From the NCBI GenBank assembly GCA_018398765.1, contig JAHBMJ010004607.1:13010-77009 (forward strand): 64,000 nt of DNA, given 5' to 3'. This document shows, one piece after another, positions 11,931-23,413 of the stretch. Numbering within the stretch: the stretch's first letter is position 1; every line of letters begins with the position of its first letter. The stretch is from Chromera velia (taxonomy: Eukaryota > Sar > Chromeraceae). The translations under genes and the position numbers were made by a program. A model generated the notes under the pieces. It was not told where the DNA came from, ran no database searches, and worked only from the letters and a program-made list of their open reading frames with translations.

Positions 11931-12384
11931 ATCCATGCAGTTAAATTAGAATATAATGCAATGATTTGCTGTTTGTTTCTTCAAGTTTACCCTTTCGTTC
12001 AAATTGTGAGTAGTAGTCTAATAATCGGTTGATAGATTAAGTGATATCGTGCAGTCTGATGATCATTTTAAAAAAATGTGAATAAATCATTACTGCTAGC
12101 ATTATTACTAATTGACGAGTATGAACGTGTTTAAATTAATGATCGTTATGCTAACTATATATATCTCTAGATATATCTACCCTTATAATAATGTATAGTT
12201 ATGTATAGTGGATGAATAAAGTTGAATTCTGAACTTGAATTTGACGGGTGAGCCCAAATTAGAGTTATTAAAGGCCGCGTTAGTGCCGAATACTATCAAA
12301 TAATACCAAATAATGGCCCAAATAAATTAAAATAATATAGCAAATATTAATATTTTCAGTATTTTTATGTATTTTTACGGATAA

Positions 12385-13014
12385 CCCTGCAAGTTGCAAG
12401 GAATATGAAGGAATTTAAGGTAGGAATATGAAGGAATATGCAGGAATATGGGGTAGGAATCTGAAAGAATATGCTAGGGAATATGTAGGATTATGCAGGA
12501 ATATGAGGTAGGAATTTACAGGTGAAAATCAGTAGGAATTTAAATTAAAATTCCTAGTACCAGAAAATTATTTTTTTTTTTTCATATTCTTACCTCATAT
12601 TCCTGAATAATCTTTCATATTCCTACGTACCTCAAATTCTTTCATATTCCTATGTATTCCTTCATATTCCTACTTATGTTTTTTAAAAATTCCTGCTGCT
12701 AAGAAAATTTATCTTAATTTCCTAGTTTACAGGAATTTATTTTTGAAATTCCTGTTAGGATAGGATAGGATAGGATTAATGTCTGGAGGATTGGCCTCCT
12801 ACTCCAATGCCAAGCGCTCGACGTGCGGCGTCTAGGAAAAGTACATACATACGTCGGACCTTCTTGGCCGGCCCGTTGTTAATTTTGACCTGTAGATCCC
12901 TACCTCATATTCTTGTTTAATCCTATAAATTCCTTCATATTTTTACCCCATATTCCTGCATATTCCTTCATATTCCTACCTTAAATTCCTTCATATTCCT
13001 GGCAACTTACAGGG
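12385..13014. mobile_element. Foldback element with AGGAATATGAAGG-type inverted arms
   Basis: The left arm (12385-12520) and right arm (12895-13014) are reverse complements over more than 75 bp, beginning CCCTG(C/T)AAGTTGC and continuing as reiterated GGAATATGAAGGAAT units. A second set of inverted units lies at 12585-12700. Between them, 12755-12893 is an unlike segment starting with TAGGA repeats. I see no coding sequence and no clear target-site duplication. It reads as a non-autonomous foldback element with a later insertion in the loop. Confidence 0.65.
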
Positions 13015-13909
13015 AATAGGCTGTGTTAAACTAAATGGTTAGGCCGGGAATTGATTAAAGCGGAGTGAAATATATAAAAAAACTAGTAAAAAAAAACTAT
13101 TGTTGTAGACTGGCGTTAACTGACAAACTCCATTGCATCCGTGCGTTATCCTAGCTTGTAAATCCTAAACCCCCACAAACGTTCGACATGTTGCAGCCTA
13201 GGTTGCAGCAACAAACATAGCAACTACTATGTTAATCTATTGAGCAATGTATATATTTTTTAATATGTCAAAATGATGTTAAAAATCATCTAGAAAATCA
13301 CTGACATCAGAAAAAGAAAAGAGAAAAATATGAAATACGAGAGAGACTTGCAATTTATTGCAATTAATAGTTAATTATTTTTAAGAAACTTGAATTAAAG
13401 ACTTTTAACTAATTGTCCTCGCTGTAGACCTAGCTGTAGACGCTAGTAGACGTCGTCATAGCTCAAGTGTTTACAACACTGATTTAAAAAATTGTATGGG
13501 AAATTCTAAAAAAGATGGGTAGCGTAGTGAATTAAGGTCATAGAACTTCATAAAAGGTGAAACTGCATAAAACTGCAGATGATAACAAAAAGATCAGCAT
13601 CCGTCTGTATCCGAAATATAAGAACTATGCAAACAGTAATGTGGTTAACTGTGGTAGAGTATGAAAAAAATAGAATATAATGGAATGTTACTAGCGTTTC
13701 TAAGCGTTTCTATGCGTTTATTAGCTCCTGCAGGAGAGCTCTGAGGGCTCCATTGTAGTTGTACATGCTGTATAAGCACCCACTGAGCGGCAGAGGGGGG
13801 GCACTGGGCCTAAATAGCCTAGAATTACCTAGAATTGAATTCAAAGCTAACTAGAGTCCCAGATTAAAACCTTTGATAAAAACCAGTGTGAGTGTGTATA
13901 TGTATATGT

Positions 13910-14220
<311 letters not shown>

Positions 14221-14740
14221 CACCACCACCTGTAGAGATGCCTCAGCCGGTTAACGATGATGCCCCCAGAGGTGAGTAGCCACTGGAGCAGTACAGGTTT
14301 GCCTATGCAAAAGCGAAATACCACTAGCTGGTGGTGGCAGCCGGTATGGGGTGGAGAATGACTGGTATCTAGTAGGCCCCCGGGTTGGAAAGGTACATGC
14401 ATATTCTAAGGGTGGTGGGATTGCCGTGCAGATACCTCCGGTTACCTTGTCCATCTGGTGCGGGGATTGGTAGCTGTCTTGGGTGGTCGCCATGCAGATC
14501 AGTCAGTCGCAGTGGCCAAGTTTTTCCCTAAAAGACAGCGCAAGTCTGCATGCTTGCAAGGGTTTTTAGTCCAGGACCACTCTAGGATGCGACAGATTCG
14601 AATGGCCTAGGTAGAATGCATTGGGGTGGGAGACTCCTGTATAGGAGATGCCCTGCAAGCCGCAGCCCCGCAGGCCGAGAGTCTGCCACAAAATACAAAA
14701 AAATACAAAAAAAAATGCATATACTACATAAAAAAACCCG
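14221..14740 (+). mobile_element. Possible non-LTR retrotransposon 3' end
   Basis: About 500 bp of GC-moderate, non-repetitive, non-coding sequence starts straight after the TG tract and ends in an A-rich tail made of ACAAAATAC-type units at about 14690-14735. That layout is typical of a LINE 3' untranslated region. No reverse-transcriptase frame is present and I see no target-site duplication, so this is an inference from layout. Confidence 0.25.
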
Positions 14741-15113
14741 GCACCCGTCAATCATCAGTTGCAATGCCCAGATATGCCCGCGCGTGCATTGCATGTTGTT
14801 GTTGCCCGGCAGCGTTGCATGCTTTCTCGATCTTTTTGGATCTTTTTGGTACCCTATCATGGTCCCTATGCACATCTCTGTGCACTGATTCCCGCCAGAA
14901 TAACGTACGACGCAAGCATATGCAAGCATCGTTGTTTCTTTGCACGAGACGCCCTTCAATTGGCCCTTTCTATGCACGCTATGCACTTTGTAGTCTGTAT
15001 TGTCGGCAGACAAAAACGTCTTCGACCTTTACATTGAAGGTCCAAGTGACTCGAGGGCCCGAAAGAGCGCTCAGTCCCGTCTCTGAGAACACCATGAGGA
15101 CCGAAGACAGAAG

Positions 15114-18100
15114 ATGCCATTCATCGGGATCTTTGGGGCTGCAAAAAAGCCTCAGAGGCTGCGTGACCTTCGGTCAGTTCGTGGCTGTTTCTTCCTGCAC
15201 TTTTCTGTTGCAAATGGTGGGACACGTGTGGTGCGGAACACCAAACTCTCCTCATGAACTGATATATACATCCAAAACGCTTCATATCTGTGTTTGCAGC
15301 TTTCGCCCGCTCGCACGTCGTCCTGTCTTCCCTAGACTCGAAGTGCCTTGAAGATGACTTTCTGCTCGTTCTCGAGGGATTCGGGGGTCCGTTCACCCGT
15401 CCCCTTGCTGTTAAAGCGGGACCAGTGGAGCACGTTGAGATAGAGACAGCAAGGCCGCACAGACTCCTTGTCTCGAAGATCAAATTCCATGCAATCTTCT
15501 GTCGGGATCGCGTGCAGGAGAGCCCCCATGACCTTGCAGAAACATTCCAGGAAAAGTGGAATGAGTGGGTAGCAGAGGTACAGGCCTGCGGGAGTTGCTT
15601 GACTGGGGCGCTTGCGCGTCTCTGCCGAGAAAGAAACATCACCTTTGCACTTGCGTGCGTGAACGCGGGAGACGGCAGCCCGCATCAGGACATATATGCT
15701 CGTGAGAAGAGGCGTCAGCAGGAATTCAGCATCTTCGGGCGAGTTGCCCATAAGACCGCTGACGCTCTGTTCAGGAGCGACGAAGGTCCCGCACCCATGC
15801 GGATCCTGTACAGGCAAATGATGGACGTGCTGCGATCGACCGCGTTGTCGATGCCAGACGCCGCCTCCCGGCAGCCGGCCATAAAGGACTCCGGGCGCCC
15901 AATTGAGGGGATAGGAGGAGGTAGGGTGCAGGAATACAGGCAGGGGGGGGATTTCTCTATCGACCAAGAGATCCACGATGGTTTGGTCGCAGAGCGACCG
16001 AACGGAGTTGACCTTGTCTTTCGATACAATGTCACGTTCAACGCGCGAAGTGCGGCAGATACCCAGACAAAAACTTGTGAGTTCGGGCCTTTGCTCCGCG
16101 AGAAACTGGGGTCTAGGCCCTTGAATCAGGGTGGTAACCGCTTCGTGCTTGATCCCCAACGAATGCAGACCTTAGTCGATGGTTTGTATGAGAGGGGCAG
16201 AGCCCACAGGTTGTGGGAGTCGGCTGATGGAGGGTTTCTTCTAGGGTTCGAGGTCGGTGGTGCGCCAGTTCCCACTAAAGCCTTTTTTCGCCGTCACGGC
16301 GAAAGGAAAGAGTTGAGGAGAGAGCTGCGAGAGGGTTCCGGAGATGGAACATGCGGAGGTGGAAGAGAGGGGGGGGCAGAGGGATGTGAGGCGAGCCGGA
16401 CAGCAGCAGCAAGTGGTGGCGCGCCAAGAGACATGTGACCCGGCATGTCAGAGTGAACAGACGGGCAGAAGAGAAATGCTAGCAGGGAGAGCTGTATGTC
16501 CCCATCCCCTACACAGTGTCTTTCATTCCCATCAGGAGCAGTTGAAGGGAGGGAGCCAGCGGGGGGGGACCATGCGGGAAGAGGGAGAGATAAGCTCTGA
16601 CGACCACGAGAGTGTGGAAGAGATTAGCGAGTCAGTCGCAGAGGTTTCTCTGGCTGGGGGGTCGGGAGAGCAGGTCACCGCCTCCCGTCCTTCCAAAAGT
16701 TCCCCAACCGTAGCAACCGATGGGAAAGCAGGCCTGGAAAGAGCCAATTCAGAGCAACCTGCTCCGAGCGACGCAGTAGCAAGTCAAACTGATGGCTGTA
16801 TCCGGTCTGCAGCTCATGTCAGCCTCAAGAGACAGCTGTCCCCTTCAGCGTCTCCACATGAAGGGAGGCAAGACGTGGAGATTCCAAAAGGTCAGCCGGT
16901 ACGAGAATGAGTTCACAGTCAAGCTTTTTGGGTGGACTCATTTTATTTTTGACTCCACCTTCCCCTACAGTCACTCGCTTTTCCCTGCTGGGCATCCTCA
17001 TCAGTTTCTCAGTCTTTCTTTCTTGGGTCTTCGTGTCTATTCTCTTCAGTCATAGGAAGCAATGCCTTTTCTTTGGCCCACCTCTCCTCTCTCGGCCTTC
17101 TCCCAACCGATCGCCTTGGACTTTTTCCTTTTGTCCGCCCCAGTCTTTCGCCTGTACCAGTGTTTGTCTACCTGTAAAGAGAAATTCTGTCTCTGTTCCT
17201 CTAAACAGCACACAATCAAGCAGCTGAGCAAGGGGAGGGGGGCAGACGGTGAGGGAATGGAGAGGGAAGAAATAAAGAGAAGAAAATAATTCAAGACACT
17301 GTTTTCGTAAAGAAGTGAAGGTAAAGACACACGGAAAGAAGTCTTGGTACAGTAGGAAGGACAAAGCATGTGCCCTGTCTGTCTGCCTGTCTGCACGGCC
17401 TTCCACCTGCAAGGGTGACTAAGAACCGGGGAGAGTAGTGGGCATCTATCACGCATGTGCGGGTAGGAAGATCTGTCTATTCCGGCGGGAGAGTACACAA
17501 GAAGATGCATATATGTTAGTTCCTTACTGGGAATGCGGAAAAGCAAGCTCACCTGATGCCTAGAGAAGCATTACCAAAACAGCAGCTCGTGGGACCCAGA
17601 AAAGTGTATATTCATAAAGGATCGGAGCAGAAAGAAAACATCGTGTCGTCTCGATGCAAGCCGCCTGCCTGCCTGCCTAATTGCCGACCGCCCTTCTGTT
17701 TGTGAAAACTTGGAAGTGGAATGGAAAGACGAAGAGAAGACATACACTCTGTCTTCTTGTCTCATGTGTATCAGTCTCTTCTTCTTTGTTCCGGGCGTGT
17801 TTATTCGAAATGTGTGTATTTTTTTCTGAAGAAAACGATTCTGCTTGGCACTGTCCTCTCCGGATTTGATTCTATTCTCCCCTCTCTCGCAGACGTCGGA
17901 AGCGAAGAAGAAGCAGCCGAAGGGCGAGGACGTGGGGGCGACAGCAAACACACTGAAGGAGTCGTGGTGAGTGTAGAATATGCGTTTTCTGCTTCTTATA
18001 AGGCCTCTGTCATTTTTATGGAGACTCTCTCTTTTGCTTCACTTTCTCCCTCCCCATTTCATCTGTCTTTTCTCTGGCGTCTCTTTTTTTTTGTCTTTTG

Positions 18101-19280
18101 TTTTTCTTTCTTTTTCCTTCTCTGTTTGTGTCTTGCGCCTTTCTTTTCCTCCTTCCTTGTTTTCTTTCCTTTCTTCAGTCCCTTTAATCCTTTATTCGCC
18201 TTTCTGCCGCATTACGGACCTGCACGTGCAGTGGTCGCTTTTCTCTGCCCGAACTGCCCCATCAATGCATGCCTTCGGATCATGGGCCTCTTTAGAAATT
18301 CGTCGTGATCCCATTATGTAAAATTCTGTTTTGGCTTTCCTGTCAGGTGCCACTGTCTCGAGCCGGACGGCAAAAGCAGATTCTCTGAAATGACCATAGT
18401 GCCAGAAAACATGCAGGTCTATAGCAAGAAGAGGATCGAAGAAAGAAAGTCTGTGGACCAATGAGGAACCAAAAGGAAAGCAAAAATCTTCCAGAGCTCG
18501 AAGCCAAAAGGGATTGACTCGCTTCCTTTGCTGCTTGTCTTGCAGATTGAAGCAGTGGCTGCCTCCCACGGTGGAGGTGAGAAAGGTCCGAAGGGCCCCT
18601 TGCCCGACTCGTTCGATGCCAATGAGGTCCTCGTGTGGCACGGGGGAGGGGGGGATGCCACGCAATCGGATGCCCAGATTTCGAAGGGGGGACAGACGCA
18701 GGGTTTGTCGGTTGAGCATCCTTCAAAGCAGAAGACAGATCTTTGCGAGGACAGACCTCCTCTCTCTCAGACAGGCTCTAGAGCCACAGAAGGAGCAGTG
18801 AGTGTCGACCGCAACGCACCTCACATGTATGATTCCCAAGAGAGAGAGCGAATGAAGAGCCTCACGACTGCAGGCGATGCGGACTCCATTCTCTCTGGCT
18901 CCCATCCAGACTCTGTGTCTTCATCGCCGTCCGAAAAGTCCGGAGAGGCAGCAGTCGTTGATCCTCCCTCACGAGAGTCAAGCAAGAGACAGAAGCCTCT
19001 TCTGAAAGACAGATCCCCCCCCCGCACCCCCGCTTCGAAAAAATGCCGGAAGACCTTCGGACGCAAAACTGCGTGGAAGGCCCTTTCGAAGAAGTTGCAA
19101 AATCGACTTCTGCAAAAACTGCTCTTGGAAGATGCGCCTCGCTGGGCTGTTCTGATCAGAGCGTTGAAGAGACAAGGAAAGTGGATCAGGGGCCCCGCCG
19201 ACTCTCTTTCATTATCAGTCCCCATGCGTATGTGCCTTCGTTCCTTCCTGAGAAAAAGAAAAGAATCGATGGAGAGGTGA
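15114..19280 (+). CDS. Multi-exon protein of unknown function
   Basis: Frame-compatible exons: 15114-15180 (candidate start), 15300-16434, 16517-16890, 17893-17966 and 18546-19280 (stop TGA), about 794 residues. The second exon is a long continuous frame with mixed, globular composition, including a KFHAIFCRDRV segment, an EKWNEWVAEV helix and FSIFGRVAHK. It looks like a real folded domain, but I do not recognise it. The third exon is acidic (EEGEISSDDHESVEE), with an 82-bp intron before it as modelled. The last exon ends in a basic helical tail (WKALSKKLQNRLLQKLLLED). The exon at 17893-17966 has a clean CGCAG acceptor and GTGAGT donor. The first exon and the 16434/16517 junction are the weak points; the last three exons are well supported by phase. 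Confidence 0.5.
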
Positions 19281-19406
19281 AGATGCGAAGAACATTGCAT
19301 ATTGTCTGCGCGCCGGTCTGACGGAATTTCACACACGGGCGCACGCATACATCCACTCACGTCGTTACACACAGATCGACGCACAAAACATTCGAACACA
19401 CCCGCG

Positions 19407-19440
<34 letters not shown>

Positions 19441-19548
19441 GCGTGTGTGTGTGTGTCTGCGTGTGTGTGAGAGAGAGAGAGAGTGATTGTCCCTGTCCCT
19501 GTGGTGTGTGTGGCTGTGCGTGGTAGCCGGTCTTTTATCCGGGCTTGT

Positions 19549-19592
<44 letters not shown>

Positions 19593-19672
19593 TTGTCCGT
19601 GTCCCTGTGGTGTGTGTGGCTGTGCGTGGTAGCCGGTCTTTCATCCGGGCTTGTGTGTGTGAGAGAGAGAGA

Positions 19673-19703
<31 letters not shown>

Positions 19704-19727
19704 TGAGTGAGTGTGTGTGTGTGTGTG

Positions 19728-19759
<32 letters not shown>

Positions 19760-19821
19760 AGTGTGCATGAGTGTGTGTGCATGAGTGTGTGGGCATGAGT
19801 GTGTGTGCATGTGTGTGTGTA

Positions 19822-19853
<32 letters not shown>

Positions 19854-20054
19854 CATGAGTGTGTGTGCATGAGTGTGTGCGTGTGTGTGTGTGTATGCGC
19901 GCGTGTGTGAGAGAGAGTGTGTGTGTTTGTGTGTGATTGTGTGTGTGTGTGTGTGTGTATGTGTGGGTGGGTGGGTGGGTGGGTGGGTGACTGTGTGTGT
20001 GTATGTGTATGTGTGTGTGAGTGTGTGTATGTATGTGTGAGTCTGTCGGTGTGA

Positions 20055-20091
<37 letters not shown>

Positions 20092-21300
20092 TGAAGAACG
20101 GGTCGCTTGCTCCATCTTTTCTCAAATTCTGCATGATTTCGTCTGTAGCCGTCTCTGCCCCATTCCACTTTTCCTTCTTGTCCCCCGTCCCGCATTCTTT
20201 TTCCCGTCCCTATCTCTGTCTCTCTCTGTCTCTCTTTCTGAAGAGGCGAGTTTGCTGGGTTTGTGTGTGTTGATGTGTTGCTGTCTGCCTACGCATCTAT
20301 GAGTGAATGGAAAGGGAGGAGAGAAAAACGTAGGGACTCTTCTGTTCGTCTGCCTTGCACGCGCGCATGCGCGTCCATGTCTGATTCCCAATTTTTGCAC
20401 AGGTGCGTTGAATCGGCTGATCCACAAAAGGGGCCAATTTGTGCCCACCGGTGCGTGCCCCCGGTTTGTCCTTGTGGGGGGCTAAGAAGGGATTGTGTTG
20501 GACTGGATTCTAAGTTAAGCACGAATGATCTGAGTGGAAGGGGGCTCTGTCGGTGGACTGAGGCTTGGCTTTTGGACGGAACGCTAGACGGAACGTGAAT
20601 AGACTGATTTCTGCATGTTTGACGGCAATATTTTTTGCTTTCGACCGAGAAAGATAATCATAGCACAACCTAGAGCACAACTAGTAGTACAGCACGTTTT
20701 TGTGTAAGTTATTATAACTTTCTTAATTTATATACCAGTAGTATGTTCTGAAGTATATTCTGGTAGTAATTTTTTTATTTGATAGCGAATCCACACGCGT
20801 TGAATGTTTAATAATGTTTAATCACTTTTTATCTTACCTAGCACTTTACTGTGGTTTATAGTGAGTCATTTAGTGGTGCCCTAGAGCACTGTCGCCGTTT
20901 TAACTTATAGAAGTCAGTCCAACCACCCATGTGTGACGGTGTGTCTCACTGCAAGTAGCTCTAAAACTAGGTCTTTTTGTATACCTAAAGATTTAAGGAT
21001 GGTGATCGACAGTGTATAATTCAGCACGAATGCGATGAGCTTTCAACTTCACTTAATTAGGGTTCACAAATAAAATTGTAAGGTGAAAACATGATGATGA
21101 TGATGATGATTGAGGGTAAAAAAAAAAAAATTGTAATATGCTGACTCATAACCATCTGCATCTTCAACTTAGACTTCAAGCTAGACTTCAAGTTCATTGC
21201 ATGTCGACAGCCATCGATCTGCCTAGCGATCCGCACTTTTTGAAGCAAGACAATCTGACACAATCACTAGGACAATTAATCGAAGCTCAAAGCTAGGCTC
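19281..21300. other. Intergenic: long TG/GA microsatellites then AT-rich spacer
   Basis: Positions 19410-20090 are TG, GA, GTGA and GGGT microsatellites. From 20600 to 21300 the DNA is AT-rich with short GAT repeats (about 21095-21110) and poly-A. No gene is supported. Long His/Thr or Cys/Val open frames here come from the repeats. Confidence 0.7.
19411..20090 (+). repeat. Compound (CT)n/(TG)n/(GA)n/(GGGT)n microsatellite with internal duplication
   Basis: About 680 bp of compound dinucleotide and tetranucleotide repeats. Inside it a unique segment of about 60 bp (GATTGTCC...GTAGCCGGTCTTT.ATCCGGGC) occurs twice, near 19486-19545 and 19591-19650, each flanked by GA and TG tracts. This shows expansion by unit duplication. 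Confidence 0.9.
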
Positions 21301-21333
21301 AAAGCTGTGTCTGCATGTCCTTTTGTTCTTCGC

Positions 21334-21504
21334 TTCCAGAATGACGAGCTTCCACGGTTTCATTTGCAAAGATGTATTACACTAGATGTTACACGAGAGT
21401 GGGAGTATATACGTCGCTTTCAAAGAAAACTGAAAGAAATTCGGAAAGAAACTCGCATGGCCTGTTCTGATGAAGCTCGCAGCATAGTGCGATTGGCCAA
21501 GTAG
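21334..21504 (+). CDS. Possible terminal exon of an unrecognised gene
   Basis: After a TTCGCTTCCAG acceptor an open frame of about 55 codons runs to TAG at 21502-21504. It encodes a charged helical sequence (EWEYIRRFQRKLKEIRKE) unlike the low-complexity surroundings. No upstream exon could be assigned and I recognise no domain. It may be the last exon of a short gene or simply chance. Confidence 0.2.
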   Translation, partial: FQNDELPRFHLQRCITLDVTREWEYIRRFQRKLKEIRKETRMACSDEARSIVRLAK

Positions 21505-22785
21505 AGAGAAAGATGGAGACACACACACACACACATCGTGGACAGCCGTATAGAAAAGACAGCGACAGAGCTGGAAAGAAGATGTAGAGATCAAAGGAGA
21601 ATCCGAAAAGCTCGGCGCTGCCCATACAGTGGAGGAACGAGCGTTCTAGAGGACCCCACTCTCCCCTACAACGCCCGCATCTGCAGAATCACAAAAAGAA
21701 AAACAGACACCGATCCGTCACTCCCTCACCCTATCTCGCCCCGGCATGCAGGGCCAACGTGTAACGCAAAGAAAGGAAGTCAAGGACTTGGCAGGCTGCA
21801 TGACTCTCAGAGAGGATACTGGGAACTTTTCGTCTTTGCCGGCGTCCTTCATTTCTTTTGCCTTTTTCCTTTCAACAACAGACGGTCTGACAGAAAGCTA
21901 GCGACCGAAGGAGGCGGCCTCCTCTGCTCCAGGAAAGAAATGAAACAAACGAACCGAGGGAGCACAAAGCTTCCGAGAAGAAATAAAGGAAAAAAAGAGG
22001 GGAAAATTCGGATTCCACCACAAACAAATTCATTCAAAGACGCACAAAGAACAGAACACAAAGTCCCCCTCGGGATCGGTTCACCTGTCAAAGAATCAAG
22101 GAACGAACAAGAAGACACACAAACAAAAGCACTGCTGCACATGACGATTTGAAAGCAAAAGCAAATCGAGGAAAAAGGAAGAAGATGCCTCAAGTCCACC
22201 GCAGACGTTCTGACACGACCCTGCCTTTTTGCTCCTCCCCCTCTTTCAAACTGTGGAAGGAAGACGTGCGGGCATACAAGCCCTTCTTTCGATCTAGAAA
22301 AAAGCAAAAAATGAACCAATAAGCTACATGGCCGAGTCCCGACCTTTCCGTCCCTCTTTTCCTTTCTTTTCTTTCTGTCTAAATAAACCAATGATATGTC
22401 CAGGCAGAAAACGTGCGCGCATATGCACGACACTGTAATCACAACATTCGCAGGCACCCGGAGCGAACTTGAACGGAGAGAGGGCGAACCTCTTTTGCAA
22501 CACCAGAAACGATAAATAGAAGAGGCAAACAAAGAATCAAGAGGTGAGAGTAGAGTGAACAAACCCACCTTTATTATGCAGAGACGCCAATGGTCACTCA
22601 ACACAACGCAGAAAGAGAAATGGAAGAAAACTTCATTTACAGTCTCACTTGGAGCAGGAACAACAGATTAAAGCACCGAAAAGGGAACGAACGAAAGTGT
22701 CCTGACTTTATTCAAGGCCCCTCAATGTATTCTCAGTCTCATTCGCTCAACCGCTGTTTTTCGACAAATTTTCTGGCCCTGCTTT
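21505..22785. other. 3' flank of the LCAT-type gene; no gene recognised
   Basis: AG-rich on the + strand. A 251-codon open frame on the minus strand (21849-22604) is Ser/Leu/Phe-rich with no domain and lies downstream of the LCAT stop, so it is most likely the 3' untranslated region and intergenic DNA. Confidence 0.5.
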
Positions 22786-23378
22786 TCATACCACCACCAC
22801 TACTTCTTTCTCTTCCCTCTTCACACCCTCTGCTTGCACCCCCTTTTCAGCAGCCAGACGTTCAAACTCTCGTCTCAAGGTCTCCTCGTCTTCCGATCTG
22901 CTTGCCTTCGTTGCCTCAAGGTAGACCTCAAACGCCTCTCCGATATTCTCTGTACGAGAACCGGATGAGATGGTGGCATTCGAGGAAATCATATCATTGG
23001 AAGGTCTGTTCAGACGGAGGGGGACAGTCACTTGCGTAAGACCAGAGAGAGGCCCTCGAAGTTTCTGTCTGCTCAGCTCAATCAGCACATCCCCCTCTTT
23101 CAGATTTCCTTTCTTTTTCATTTCCTTCACAGCTTGGTCAACCCCCTTCTCTCCAAGGAGGCCGACAGCCTTTTGCAGATCAGAAGAGAAGAGGAGCTCC
23201 AGGTGCTCCGACTTCACAGACACAGACAGACGGTTGCTCTTCCAATTGGAACATGCGGACGCGGACTGAACTGCCACAGTGCCGTCGCCGTCAGTGGAGC
23301 TCAGCCTGCAGAGCACACAGCAGACAGCAGAAAACGAGAAGGAATGAGGGCGGCCAACCGAGCCACTCAAACAGACAA

Positions 23379-23413
<35 letters not shown>

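Noticed and set aside
14626-15351. 241-codon + strand frame
   Set aside because: It crosses the A-rich tail of the LINE-like segment and the start of another gene in a different frame, with no protein-like features.
21849-22604. 251-codon minus-strand frame downstream of the LCAT-type gene
   Set aside because: Ser/Phe/Leu low-complexity composition, no domain, and a position right after a stop codon suggest 3' flank.
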